NCBI GenBank assembly: GCA_050743385.1
Contig: JBOGFJ010000057.1
Coordinates: 1 to 26,393, forward strand
DNA length: 26,393 bases
Direction of reading: 5' to 3'
Origin: JACDBD01 sp050743385
GTDB lineage: Bacteria; Actinomycetota; Acidimicrobiia; IMCC26256; JACDBD01
Each line of letters begins with the position of its first letter. Within the stretch, counting starts at the first letter, position 1. This document shows, one piece after another, positions 1 through 7,564 of this stretch. The notes beneath the pieces are model-generated. The model did not search any database and was not told the DNA's origin. It saw only the letters and a program-made list of their open reading frames with translations. Both the position numbers and the translations under genes were made by a program.

Positions 1-1022
1 ACGTCGGCCTTGCTGCCCGCGCCCTCGACGATGGTGGTCTCGTCCTTGGTGACCACCACCTTCCGGGCCTGGCCCAGCAGGTCGAGCCCGATGTTCTCGA
101 GCTTGAGGCCGACCTCCTCGGAGACGACCTGGCCGCCGCAGAGCACCGCCATGTCCTGGAGCATCGCCTTGCGGCGCTCGCCAAAGCCGGGAGCCTTGAC
201 CGCCGCCGACTTGAACGTGCCCCGGATCTTGTTGACCACCAGCGTGGCCAGCGCCTCACCCTCGACGTCCTCGGCCACGATGACGAGCGGCTTGCCGCCC
301 TGCATGACCTTCTCGAGCACGGGCAGGAGGTCCTTGACCGCCGAGATCTTGCTGCTCACCAGCAGCACGTAGGCGTCGTCGAGGACAGCCTCCATCCGCT
401 CGGGGTCGGTGACGAAGTAGGGCGAGATGTAGCCCTTGTCGAAGCGCATGCCCTCGACGAGGTCGAGCTCCATCCCGAAGGTCTGGCTCTCCTCGACGGT
501 GATGACGCCGTCGGTACCGACCTTGTCGAGCGACTCGGCGATCATCGCGCCGATCTCGCTGTCGGCCGCCGAGATCGCGGCCACGTTGGCGATCTGGGCC
601 CGGTCGGTCTCGACGTGCTGCGAGTCGGCCTTGATCGAGTCGACCGCGGTCTCGACCGCGGACTCGATGCCCTTCTTCAGGCTCATCGGGTTGGCGCCGG
701 CGGCCACGTTGCGGAGGCCCTCACGCACCATCGCCCACGCGAGGACGGTGGCGGTCGTGGTGCCGTCACCGGCGACGTCGTCGGTCTTCTTGGCGACTTC
801 CTTGACCAGCTCGGCGCCGATCTTCTCGTAGGGGTCTTCGAGGTCGACCTCCTTGGCGATCGACACCCCGTCGTTGGTGATCGTGGGCGCACCCCACTTC
901 TTCTCGAGCACGACGTTGCGGCCCTTGGGCCCGAGGGTGACCCGTACGGCGTCGGCAAGCTTGTTCATGCCCGTCTCGAGCGACCGGCGGGCGTTCTCGC
1001 TGTAGGCGATCTGCTTGGGCAT
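1..1022 (-). CDS. groEL: Chaperonin GroEL (60 kDa), 5' part only
   Basis: Hsp60 chaperonin, which folds client proteins in the cytosol as an ATP-driven double ring. The first 340 residues are visible; the 3' end lies outside the window. The start is ATG at 1022 (MPKQIAYSENARR). Family hallmarks are VTLGPKGRNVVLEKKWGAP near the N-terminus, the ATP-site motif AGDGTTTATVLA, NPMSLKKGIE, and the apical-domain stretch VKAPGFGERRKAML. A perfect CIRCE operator lies 73 bp upstream, so HrcA control is expected. No groES precedes it: the next gene upstream on the same strand is an unrelated lipoprotein. This is therefore a solitary groEL of the kind actinobacteria often carry in addition to a groES-groEL pair. 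The C-terminal tail, which would help class it, is not visible. Confidence 0.97.
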   Translation of the reverse strand, partial: MPKQIAYSENARRSLETGMNKLADAVRVTLGPKGRNVVLEKKWGAPTITNDGVSIAKEVDLEDPYEKIGAELVKEVAKKTDDVAGDGTTTATVLAWAMVREGLRNVAAGANPMSLKKGIESAVETAVDSIKADSQHVETDRAQIANVAAISAADSEIGAMIAESLDKVGTDGVITVEESQTFGMELDLVEGMRFDKGYISPYFVTDPERMEAVLDDAYVLLVSSKISAVKDLLPVLEKVMQGGKPLVIVAEDVEGEALATLVVNKIRGTFKSAAVKAPGFGERRKAMLQDMAVLCGGQVVSEEVGLKLENIGLDLLGQARKVVVTKDETTIVEGAGSKAD

Positions 1023-1094
1023 CGCGTCACAACCCCCTGTGGGAAGGGCCCCTGGTGGGCGGTTTCGATTCGGCTGGGCCGGCCGCCGAGGCGC

Positions 1095-1121
1095 TTAGCA
1101 CTCTTGACGACCGAGTGCTAA
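1095..1121 (-). promoter_or_regulatory. CIRCE operator (HrcA binding site) for groEL
   Basis: TTAGCACTC (1095-1103), a 9-nt spacer and GAGTGCTAA (1113-1121) match the CIRCE consensus without a mismatch. CIRCE is the known binding site of the heat-shock repressor HrcA. A third half-site, TTGGCACTC (1126-1134, one mismatch), lies 4 nt further upstream of groEL. I could not place -35 and -10 boxes with confidence. Confidence 0.96.
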
Positions 1122-1223
1122 GAGCTTGGCACTCTCCCCCCGGGACTGCAAGTCCGGCCGGGCGGGAGGGGCAGCCACGCATGGCCGGACCTGCGCGCGC
1201 CAGCCCCAACCCCCGGATGCGCC

Positions 1224-1805
1224 TTACGTCACGGTGAACGTCGTGAGCATCCCCTCCTCGAGATGCGCCTCGTGCTCCTCCTCCTCGACGACGTTGCACA
1301 CGAGCGTGTACTCGCCCGGCGTCAGGTCGAAGACGCCGCTGCACGAGGTGCCGCCGCTGAACGGCTCGATCTCACCGATGAGCGCACCGTCGGGCAGGGC
1401 GGCCTCGTCGAGCGCGCCGTCGTCGTCGGTGGGCAGGTCGGCCGGAGCGACGCCCTGGACGATGACGATCTCGTGCGGCTCCTCGCCGTTGTTCTGGGCG
1501 ACGAAGCCGATCGCCCCGGCCGGGGCGGTGTCGGTCGAGAGGTCGATGACGAACTCGTCGAGCGTCACTTCGACGCGTGTCGTCGCCGTGGCGAGGTCGC
1601 CGACCGGAACGCACTCGGCCTCGACGCCGCTGCCGGAGCCCGACGCGCTCCCGGATGCCGACCCCGAGCCGCTGCCGCTGCCGGATCCAGAGCCCGAGGC
1701 GGAGCCGCTCTCGCGGACGCCGCCACCGTCGTCGTCGCCGCAGGCCGCGCCGGCCAGGGCGAGCCCGCCGGCGAGGAACGCGATCAGGAAGGAACGGTTA
1801 CGCAT
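1224..1805 (-). CDS. Secreted cupredoxin-like lipoprotein with Gly-Ser linker
   Basis: 193-residue exported protein. ATG at 1805 is chosen because a purine-rich GAGGAGAG site lies just upstream and the N-terminus is a signal peptide (MRNRSFLIAFLAGGLALAG). It ends in A-A-C, a loose lipobox with Gly at -3, so lipid anchoring is likely but not certain. Next comes an almost pure Ser/Gly/Ala linker of about 30 residues, then a beta-rich domain of the cupredoxin fold. Candidate copper ligands are His in EEPHEIVI, Cys in LVCNV, His in EAHLEEGM and the Met of that motif, in the order expected for a type 1 site, with an acidic insertion (VEEEEHEA) between Cys and His. It is the last gene of the fbpA operon and its start lies 22 nt inside the preceding gene. 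A periplasmic electron-transfer or copper-binding role is inferred. Confidence 0.8.
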   Translation of the reverse strand: MRNRSFLIAFLAGGLALAGAACGDDDGGGVRESGSASGSGSGSGSGSGSASGSASGSGSGVEAECVPVGDLATATTRVEVTLDEFVIDLSTDTAPAGAIGFVAQNNGEEPHEIVIVQGVAPADLPTDDDGALDEAALPDGALIGEIEPFSGGTSCSGVFDLTPGEYTLVCNVVEEEEHEAHLEEGMLTTFTVT

Positions 1806-3247
1806 GGTTGTGCCTCTCTCCTCATGTCGTTGGGTTCGATGGTGTCGGGTCCGGGAACAGGTGCACCCGGCGCGGGTGCCGGCCGGCGCGAGAGGGACCG
1901 CCAGCCCCAGAGGGCGAGACCGGCCAGGGCGACGTACCAGAGCGCGCGGAGCGCGTCGGTCCCGCCGGGGAGCCGGCGACCGTCTGGGAGCGCGAGGCGC
2001 CACAACCGGTAGAGCGGGTCGGCGGTGCGTTCGAAGTCGATGACGAGGCGCCGGTGCCCGAGCAGCACTTCGGTCGTGAGCCACGCCACGGTGGCAGCGC
2101 CGACGACCGCGCCGGCAAGGAGCCACGGCCGGACGCGCTCGTAGCGGCCGGCCCACCACGCCACTGCCAGCACCGCGCACGGGAGGACGACGACCACCTG
2201 GCGACCGGGCCACCACCACCCGTGCATCGTCAGCGCCACGAACGTCGCGTTCAGCCAGCCCGCGGCAAGCGGGACCGCGAGGACGTCCCAACCACGGGGC
2301 CGGGCGCGCAGCAACGCGACCACTGCGGGGACGGCGAGGAGGAACGCCGGCTGCCACGCGGCGAGGCCGAAGCCGCGATCGGTGAGCAGTCCGGCGAGGC
2401 GGGCGCTGCGGCCGAGATAGTCGGGGTCGACCCCGATGACGGTGGCCTCGCCCCCGGCGGCGTCGAAGTGGTCGCCACTCGCGTACACCGTCCAGCCGTC
2501 GTAGAGCACCTGATGGGCGGCGAGGTAGACGATCCCCGCCGCGCCCAGCACCCCGACGACGACGAGCATGGCCGTGCGGTCGTCACGCCGCCAGAGTCGA
2601 ACGAGCGCGACTCCCACCAGGGCGGCCGCCACCGCCATGTACTTCACCGAGAGCCACGGCAGCGCGACCGCGACCACGGCCAGCAGCACGACCCCGCGCC
2701 GGCGGAGGGGCCCGGTGAGCGCGGCGATCCCGAGCGTCACCGCCAGGGCCGCGGGCAGCTCGGGATAAACCTGGGTCCCGTAGAACGCCAGCGGCGCGGC
2801 CAGGGCGAAGGCGAGCACGGCGACGACGGCCACCCCCACGGGCACGGCGAAGCGTCGCACCGCCACCCACACCATCGCGGCCGCGAGCGCGCCCGCCATC
2901 GCCGCCAGCGTGAGCTTGGCCGCCAACCATCCGCCGATCGCCACGGGCACGGCGAGGACGAGTGGCAGCAACGGGTCGTGGGGCACGACCCGGGTTCCGT
3001 CGTCGCGAATGCTCTCCTGCACCGGGAGATCGGCCTCGTGGAACTCGCGGTACGCGCCCCGGGCACGCTCGTCGGCGATGTCGAGGTTGCCGTCCTCGGC
3101 CAGGCTCAGCGCCGTGAGCAGGTACTGCGGCTCGTCGGCCGTCGTGCGCGCGCCGTAGGTGGCCCGCGCGCCCGCCGTGGGCACGACCCACAGGAAGACG
3201 CCCACGCCGACGAGGGCGAGCACGACGGTGAGGCGGCGGGTGCTCAA
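1784..3247 (-). CDS. Multi-pass membrane protein, GT-C type glycosyltransferase
   Basis: 487-residue polytopic membrane protein. An N-terminal membrane segment is followed by an extracytoplasmic loop carrying the acidic motif ADEPQYLL (Asp38-Glu39), the usual place of the catalytic acidic pair in GT-C enzymes of the PMT/ArnT type. About ten further hydrophobic segments follow, with a loop containing HGWWWPGRQ. Such enzymes transfer sugars from polyprenyl-phosphate donors at the outer face of the membrane. The acceptor cannot be told. TTG at 3247 is preferred as start because it overlaps the TGA of fbpB (TTGA) as in the other coupled pairs here; an in-frame GTG a few codons later is the alternative. 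The 3' end runs 22 nt into the cupredoxin gene. Why it sits in an iron-uptake operon is unknown. Confidence 0.75.
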   Translation of the reverse strand: MSTRRLTVVLALVGVGVFLWVVPTAGARATYGARTTADEPQYLLTALSLAEDGNLDIADERARGAYREFHEADLPVQESIRDDGTRVVPHDPLLPLVLAVPVAIGGWLAAKLTLAAMAGALAAAMVWVAVRRFAVPVGVAVVAVLAFALAAPLAFYGTQVYPELPAALAVTLGIAALTGPLRRRGVVLLAVVAVALPWLSVKYMAVAAALVGVALVRLWRRDDRTAMLVVVGVLGAAGIVYLAAHQVLYDGWTVYASGDHFDAAGGEATVIGVDPDYLGRSARLAGLLTDRGFGLAAWQPAFLLAVPAVVALLRARPRGWDVLAVPLAAGWLNATFVALTMHGWWWPGRQVVVVLPCAVLAVAWWAGRYERVRPWLLAGAVVGAATVAWLTTEVLLGHRRLVIDFERTADPLYRLWRLALPDGRRLPGGTDALRALWYVALAGLALWGWRSLSRRPAPAPGAPVPGPDTIEPNDMRREAQPCVTVPS

Positions 3248-4878
3248 TCCAGGCGCTCCAGCCGCCGGATCGTCAACAACCAGGTCAGTAGGCCCGACAG
3301 CGCGATGAGCACGAGCGCGGCGGCGCCGGCACGGGCGAAGAACGCGCTCTCGGTCGCGCTCCAGATGCGCGTGGCGAGCGTGTCGAACCCGATCGGGGCG
3401 AGGAGCAGCGTCGCCGGCAGCTCCTTCATCGTCGACAGCAGCACCAGGCCGGCGCCCGCGGCCAGGCCGGGCAGCATCAACGGAACGTCGACCGTGCGCA
3501 GCCGCCGCCAGCGCCCGGCGCCCAGGGCGCGGGCAGCGTCGTCGAAACGGCGGGGCACGCCACCCACCGCGACCTGCGACGAGCGCATCGCCTGGGCACC
3601 GAAGTGCACCACGTACGCGAAGACGAGCAGGGGGAACGTCTGGTACAGGCCGCCGACGATCGGGGCCTGGAGTACCCAGAACACGACCGCGAGGGCGATG
3701 ACAAGCCCGGGGAGCGCGAATCCACCGACGACGAACGTGTTCGCGATCCCGCCGACGCGCGAGCGGTGCCTCGTCGTGAGGTACGCGACGGGGAGCACCA
3801 CCGCGATGGCCACGACGGCGGTCACGATCGCGATCCCGGCGGTGTTCAGGGCCGGCTGCCATACGCCCTCGAGATCGACGCGGTCGCGGAGGCCGCTCCC
3901 CCGCAACCCGCGCCACGCCCATCGCCCGAGCACCGCGACCGGCGCCGCCAGCGCGATCGCCACGATCGCGCTCACGAACGCCAGCGCGGGCGCCTTCCAG
4001 CGACCGAGCGGCGCCTGGAACGTTCCCCGGCCGGCGGCGACGGCCTCGGTCTGCACCCGCCGCCGGCTCACGCCCCTTTCGGCGACGACGACGAGCACGG
4101 CAACGACGCCCAGCAACAGGGCCAGGGCGGCCGACGTGGTGGGGTCGAAGAGTCTCGACGAATAGATGCGGGTGGTCAGCGTGTCATAGCGGACGATCGC
4201 GACCGCACCGAAGTCGCTGACGACGTAGAGGAACACGAGCAGGGCGCCGGCGCTGATCGCGCCGCGCGATTGCGGCAGCACGATCGTGCGGAAGACGTTC
4301 GCCGGCGTGCGGCCGAGCGACCGGGCGGTTTCCTCGAGCGCGGGCGGCAACGCCGAGAGCCGCGCCGCGACCGGGAGGTACACATATGGGTAGCAGAGGA
4401 GCGTCAGCACCACGAACGCCGCCCAATACCCGCGCACGCGCGGCAACGAGTCGAGGCCGACCAACTCGTCGAGCAACCCGCCGCGGGCGAAGGCGGCGAC
4501 GAGCGCGAGCGCGCCCACGAACGACGGGATGACGAGCGGCAGCGCCAGCAGCACCCGGAACATCCGGCGGCCGGGGAGGTCGGTGCGGGTGACGAGCCAC
4601 GCGGCGGCGGTGCCGACCACGGCCGTCGCCAGGGCGACTGTCACCGCCAGCAGCAGAGTGCGTTGCAGCGGGCCGAGCGCGGTGTCGGAGGTCAACACGT
4701 CGAACGCGTCCGTCCCGATCTGGGTGTTGCGCACCACCAGGTAGATCAGCGGGGCCGCGAACAGCGCCGCGACCACCAGACTGGTGAGCGAGAGCGCGAA
4801 CGGGGGCCGGGCCCGGAAGCGGCCCCGGCGTGGTGGCGCGGGGAGCGGCGCCGGCGCGACCGCCTCGACCGCGGTCAC
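3244..4878 (-). CDS. fbpB: Iron(III) ABC transporter permease, two fused domains
   Basis: 544-residue inner-membrane permease of the FbpB/SfuB type: two homologous halves of about six membrane helices each in one chain. Each half carries a cytoplasmic EAA-type loop that docks on the ATPase: EETARSLGRTPANVFRTIV in the first half and DDAARALGAGRWRRLRTVD in the second. The start is GTG at 4878, overlapping the fbpA stop (GTGA), so the two genes are translationally coupled. No ATPase gene follows; the matching ATPase is probably fbpC at 8962-9993. Substrate assignment to ferric iron rests on the neighbouring binding protein. Confidence 0.93.
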   Translation of the reverse strand: MTAVEAVAPAPLPAPPRRGRFRARPPFALSLTSLVVAALFAAPLIYLVVRNTQIGTDAFDVLTSDTALGPLQRTLLLAVTVALATAVVGTAAAWLVTRTDLPGRRMFRVLLALPLVIPSFVGALALVAAFARGGLLDELVGLDSLPRVRGYWAAFVVLTLLCYPYVYLPVAARLSALPPALEETARSLGRTPANVFRTIVLPQSRGAISAGALLVFLYVVSDFGAVAIVRYDTLTTRIYSSRLFDPTTSAALALLLGVVAVLVVVAERGVSRRRVQTEAVAAGRGTFQAPLGRWKAPALAFVSAIVAIALAAPVAVLGRWAWRGLRGSGLRDRVDLEGVWQPALNTAGIAIVTAVVAIAVVLPVAYLTTRHRSRVGGIANTFVVGGFALPGLVIALAVVFWVLQAPIVGGLYQTFPLLVFAYVVHFGAQAMRSSQVAVGGVPRRFDDAARALGAGRWRRLRTVDVPLMLPGLAAGAGLVLLSTMKELPATLLLAPIGFDTLATRIWSATESAFFARAGAAALVLIALSGLLTWLLTIRRLERLD

Positions 4879-5894
4879 GCCTGCTCGAGACCGCTGCGCT
4901 CGATGAGCTGCTTGGTCTCGGTGAGCTCACCCCCGAGCGAGCTGAGGTCGAGCTCGGGTGACTGGATCGAGGCGAGCGGCGGCAGGTCCTCGACGACGGG
5001 CTCGACGCCCGCCGCCAGCGGGTACTCCAGGGTCTCCCGGGCGTAGAACTCCTGGGCCTGCTGCGAGAGGAGGTACTCCACGAGGCGTTCGGCGTCAGCA
5101 TCGGAATCGCCGCTGCGCAGCACCCCCGCCGCCGTGACCAGGATGACCGCGCCGAGGTCGGCGCCGGGGAACAGGTAGTTCTCGCTCGGCGCGTCGGGGT
5201 TCTCGGCCTTGACCTCCTCGTTGTAGTAGTGGTTCACGAGGCCGAGCTCGATCTCACCCCGGCCGACCGCCTCCACGATGGCGATGTTGTTGGCGTAGGT
5301 GCGGACGTCGTTGGCGACCATGCCCTCGAGCCAGGCGAGGGTTTCGTCATCGCCGACCGACTCGCGCATCGCGGTCACGAAGTCCTGGAACGAGGCGTTC
5401 GGCGGCGCCACCGCAACGCGACCGCGGTACTGCTCGTCCGTCAGGTCGAACACGGAGTCGGGGAGCTCGGCGGGGTCGACGAGGTCCGAGTTGTACACGA
5501 GCACGCGCACGCGCCCGGAGATGCCGACCCAGTCGCCGTCGGGTGCCCGGAACCGGGGCTCGACCCGGTCGAGGACGTCGTCGGGCAGCTTCGTCAGGCG
5601 GTTGTTGGCGTCGAGAAAGCCGACGGCGCCGGGGCTCTGCGACAGGAACACGTCGGCGGGCGAGCGGTCACCTTCCTCCTCGATGAGGAGGGCGAGGTCG
5701 GCCGAGTCGCCGTAGCGCACGTCGATCCCGATGCCGGTGTCGTCGGAGAACTCCTCGAGCAGGGGGGCGATGAGCTCGCTCTGGCGGCCGGAGTAGATCG
5801 TGAGCCGGTCGCCGCCGCCGCTCGAGCAGGACACCAGCCCCGCCGCCATGACCACCGGCGCGAGCGCGCCGGCGAGGAGCCGTCGGACGTTCAC
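4875..5894 (-). CDS. fbpA: Ferric iron ABC transporter substrate-binding lipoprotein
   Basis: 339-residue periplasmic-binding-protein-like lipoprotein that captures Fe(III) for the FbpB permease. GTG at 5894 is preceded by GGAAGG and starts a signal peptide ending in the lipobox LVSC (lipid Cys23). The mature N-terminus has the family pattern LTIYSGRQSELIAPLLEEF. The iron-binding tandem tyrosines are present as NHYYNEEV (Tyr223-Tyr224). It is the first gene of the operon fbpA-fbpB-GT-C-cupredoxin. Its promoter region carries a palindrome also found at dtxR, so metal-dependent repression is likely. Length and motifs fit the FbpA/FutA class well. Confidence 0.94.
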   Translation of the reverse strand: MNVRRLLAGALAPVVMAAGLVSCSSGGGDRLTIYSGRQSELIAPLLEEFSDDTGIGIDVRYGDSADLALLIEEEGDRSPADVFLSQSPGAVGFLDANNRLTKLPDDVLDRVEPRFRAPDGDWVGISGRVRVLVYNSDLVDPAELPDSVFDLTDEQYRGRVAVAPPNASFQDFVTAMRESVGDDETLAWLEGMVANDVRTYANNIAIVEAVGRGEIELGLVNHYYNEEVKAENPDAPSENYLFPGADLGAVILVTAAGVLRSGDSDADAERLVEYLLSQQAQEFYARETLEYPLAAGVEPVVEDLPPLASIQSPELDLSSLGGELTETKQLIERSGLEQA

Positions 5895-5927
5895 GGGCGG
5901 GAGCCTTCCATAGCCGGCCCGCTCTTG

Positions 5928-5949
5928 TAAAGGCGGCCTTACCAAAGTA
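5928..5949 (-). promoter_or_regulatory. fbpA promoter with candidate metalloregulator operator
   Basis: On the minus strand a -10-like TACTTT (5949-5944) is followed almost at once by TAAGG-CCGC-CTTTA (5941-5928), an imperfect palindrome. The wider stretch 5946-5928 also resembles one half of an IdeR/DtxR box (TTTGGTAAGGC against TTAGGTTAGGC). A repressor bound here would block transcription start. The intergenic region also has to serve the divergent glycosyltransferase gene at 5990. Confidence 0.5.
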
Positions 5950-5989
5950 TGGTGCGCCTGACCGATACAGACGATCCCCAGGACCGCCC

Positions 5990-6739
5990 GTGCCCGACGC
6001 CCGCAACGACCAGCCGGTGGTGCTCTTCCTCCCGGCACTCGACGAGGAGGACTCGGTCGCGGGAGTGACGGCAAGGGTGCCGGCCTCCGTCGGCGGGCAC
6101 CCGGTGGTCCCGCTCGTGATCGACGACGGCTCGACCGACCGCACCGCCGAGCGGGCCGCGGCCGCAGGTGCGACGGTGATCTCGCTCGACCGCCATCGCG
6201 GTCTCGGGGCCGCGGTCCGCCGCGGATTGGCTGAAGGCCTGGCCCGACACCCTGCAGTGATCGCGTTCTGCGACGCCGACGGCGAGTACGCGCCCGAGGA
6301 GCTGGCGCGCGTAGTGGAGCCCGTGCTCACCGGCCGGGCCGATTACGTCGTCGGCTCCCGCTTCGCCGGGAGCATCGAGCGGATGCTGCTGCGCCGGCGT
6401 GCGGGCAACTGGCTCCTGACCCGCGCGCTCGCCGGGATCGCGGGGCACCGGATCAGCGACGGCCAGAGCGGCTACCGCGCCCTGTCACCCGGCGCCGCCG
6501 CCGCCGCCGACATCGCCCACGACTTCAACTACGCCCAGGTGCTCACCCTCGACCTCCTCGCCAAGGGCTTCCGGTACGAGGAAGTGCCGATCTCGTACAG
6601 ATTCCGTGAGCGCGGCCGGTCGTTCGTGCGCCTTATCCCCTATCTGCGCAATGTCGTGCCCGCCGTCTGGCGCCAATTGCAGGTGAATTCGGATGCGCGG
6701 CCGGCGCCACCGAGCAAGCAGACGCGAGTGGCCGCATGA
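5990..6739 (+). CDS. Family 2 glycosyltransferase, DPM1-like
   Basis: 249-residue soluble GT-A glycosyltransferase. It opens with LFLPALDEEDSVAGV, then VIDDGSTDRT (nucleotide-sugar binding) and the metal-binding DXD in FCDADGEYAPEEL, followed by the polyprenyl-phosphate transferase-like stretch SGYRALSP. There are no membrane helices. Enzymes of this type usually load a sugar onto a polyprenyl phosphate, which could supply the GT-C enzyme encoded in the divergent operon; that link is inference. The start is GTG at 5990. The stop overlaps the bfd start (ATGA), so it is co-translated with an iron gene. Confidence 0.85.
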   Translation: MPDARNDQPVVLFLPALDEEDSVAGVTARVPASVGGHPVVPLVIDDGSTDRTAERAAAAGATVISLDRHRGLGAAVRRGLAEGLARHPAVIAFCDADGEYAPEELARVVEPVLTGRADYVVGSRFAGSIERMLLRRRAGNWLLTRALAGIAGHRISDGQSGYRALSPGAAAAADIAHDFNYAQVLTLDLLAKGFRYEEVPISYRFRERGRSFVRLIPYLRNVVPAVWRQLQVNSDARPAPPSKQTRVAA

Positions 6740-6939
6740 TCGTCTGTCACTGCCATGCCGTCAGCGACCGTGTCATCCGGGCCGAGATCGAGCAGGGCGC
6801 CGTCCGCGAGGACGAGCTCGCGAAGCGGTGTGGCGCCGGCGGCCACTGTGGTGGGTGCCTTCCTGCCCTCCAGCGCCTCCTCGCCCAGCACGATCGACGT
6901 GGGGCGACGGAGGGCGCGCCGATGGCAGTACCCGCGTAG
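6736..6939 (+). CDS. bfd: Bacterioferritin-associated ferredoxin-like [2Fe-2S] protein
   Basis: 67-residue BFD-like protein. Cys4 and Cys6 (VCHCHAVSD) with Cys38 and Cys41 (GHCGGC) form the family [2Fe-2S] ligand set; Cys32 is extra. In the known system Bfd docks on bacterioferritin and passes electrons to release stored iron as Fe(II). The next gene is bfr, which supports this role. The start ATG overlaps the preceding stop by 4 nt. The last dozen residues look unstructured. Confidence 0.92.
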   Translation: MIVCHCHAVSDRVIRAEIEQGAVREDELAKRCGAGGHCGGCLPALQRLLAQHDRRGATEGAPMAVPA

Positions 6940-6942
6940 AGT
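6937..6942 (+). promoter_or_regulatory. Candidate -10 box for bfr
   Basis: TAGAGT fits the TANNNT pattern seen before other genes in this window and overlaps the bfd stop codon. It would give bfr a leader of about 40 nt. The inverted repeat GCGACG (6945-6950) / CGTCGC (6963-6968) falls in that leader. Confidence 0.4.
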
Positions 6943-6987
6943 CGGCGACGCATTGCGCGAGTCGTCGCAACGAACCGGGGGATCGCC

Positions 6988-7458
6988 ATGCAGGGGAGCA
7001 TCGCCGTCGTCGAGCTGCTCAACGAGGTGCTCACCGCCGAGCTGACGGCGGTCAACCAGTACTTCCTGCACGCCAAGATGTGCGACAACTGGGGCTACGA
7101 GCGTCTCGCCCACCACAGCCGCGACGAGTCGATGGGCGAGATGAAGGACGCCGAGCACCTCGTCGAGCGCATCCTCTACCTGGAGGGCGTCCCGAACCTC
7201 CAGCGCCTCGGCACGGTGAGCGTGGGCGAGACGGTGCCCGAGCAGCTGGGCCTCGATCTCGAGCTGGAACGGGCGGCGATCGACCGCCTCAACCGCGGCA
7301 TCGCGCTGTGCGTCGCCGAGAGCGACAACGGCAGCCGCGATCTGCTCGAGGACATCCTCGAAGGCGAAGAGGAGCACGCCGACTGGCTCGAGACGCAGCT
7401 CTCCCTGCTGGCCACCGTGGGCGAGGCTCACTACCTGTCCCAGCAGATGCACGACTGA
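6988..7458 (+). CDS. bfr: Bacterioferritin
   Basis: 156-residue heme-containing ferritin of the 24-mer type, which oxidises Fe(II) and stores iron in its cavity. The start ATG at 6988 has GGGGGA upstream. Ferroxidase ligands by E. coli Bfr numbering, which aligns without gaps here, are Glu18, Glu51, Glu94, Glu127 and His130. The sixth ligand, normally His54, is Asp54 in this protein (GEMKDAEH). Met52, the heme-ligating residue at the dimer interface, is present. It lies directly downstream of bfd and ends 2 nt before the conserved core of repeat copy A. Confidence 0.96.
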   Translation: MQGSIAVVELLNEVLTAELTAVNQYFLHAKMCDNWGYERLAHHSRDESMGEMKDAEHLVERILYLEGVPNLQRLGTVSVGETVPEQLGLDLELERAAIDRLNRGIALCVAESDNGSRDLLEDILEGEEEHADWLETQLSLLATVGEAHYLSQQMHD

Positions 7459-7564
7459 TCTCTCTGGTCGCACTCGCTTCGCTCGCCGCTCCCGCACGCT
7501 GTCGGCAGCCCGGGGTCGGGCAAAGCCCGACCCCTCATCGCCGGATGCAAGTTGCTGCTCGCGC
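7459..7564 (+). repeat. Dispersed hairpin element, copy A
   Basis: This 106-bp segment fills the space between the bfr stop and the stop of the convergent FAD gene. Core 7461-7499 begins TCTCTGGTCGCACTCGCTTC and ends CTCCCGCACGC. After 12 nt comes a perfect hairpin: GGGGTCGGGC (7512-7521), loop AAA, GCCCGACCCC (7525-7534). The same plan recurs in copies B and C. The hairpin could act as a terminator, but it is not followed by a T-run. Confidence 0.88.

Noticed and set aside
1143..1155. Small hairpin GGACT-GCA-AGTCC between the cupredoxin gene and CIRCE
   Set aside because: Only 5 bp with no T-run and a mismatch beyond; too weak to call a terminator or RNA.
1577..4165. Very long open frame (over 860 codons) on the plus strand opposite fbpB and the GT-C gene
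   Set aside because: High GC makes stop codons rare in antisense frames. The translation is Arg/Pro/His-rich low complexity with no family pattern, while the minus strand has clear proteins.
5928..5946. Classical 19-bp IdeR/DtxR box at fbpA
   Set aside because: One half matches well, but the whole matches only about 12 of 19 positions and the other half is poor; the shorter palindrome shared with dtxR explains it better.
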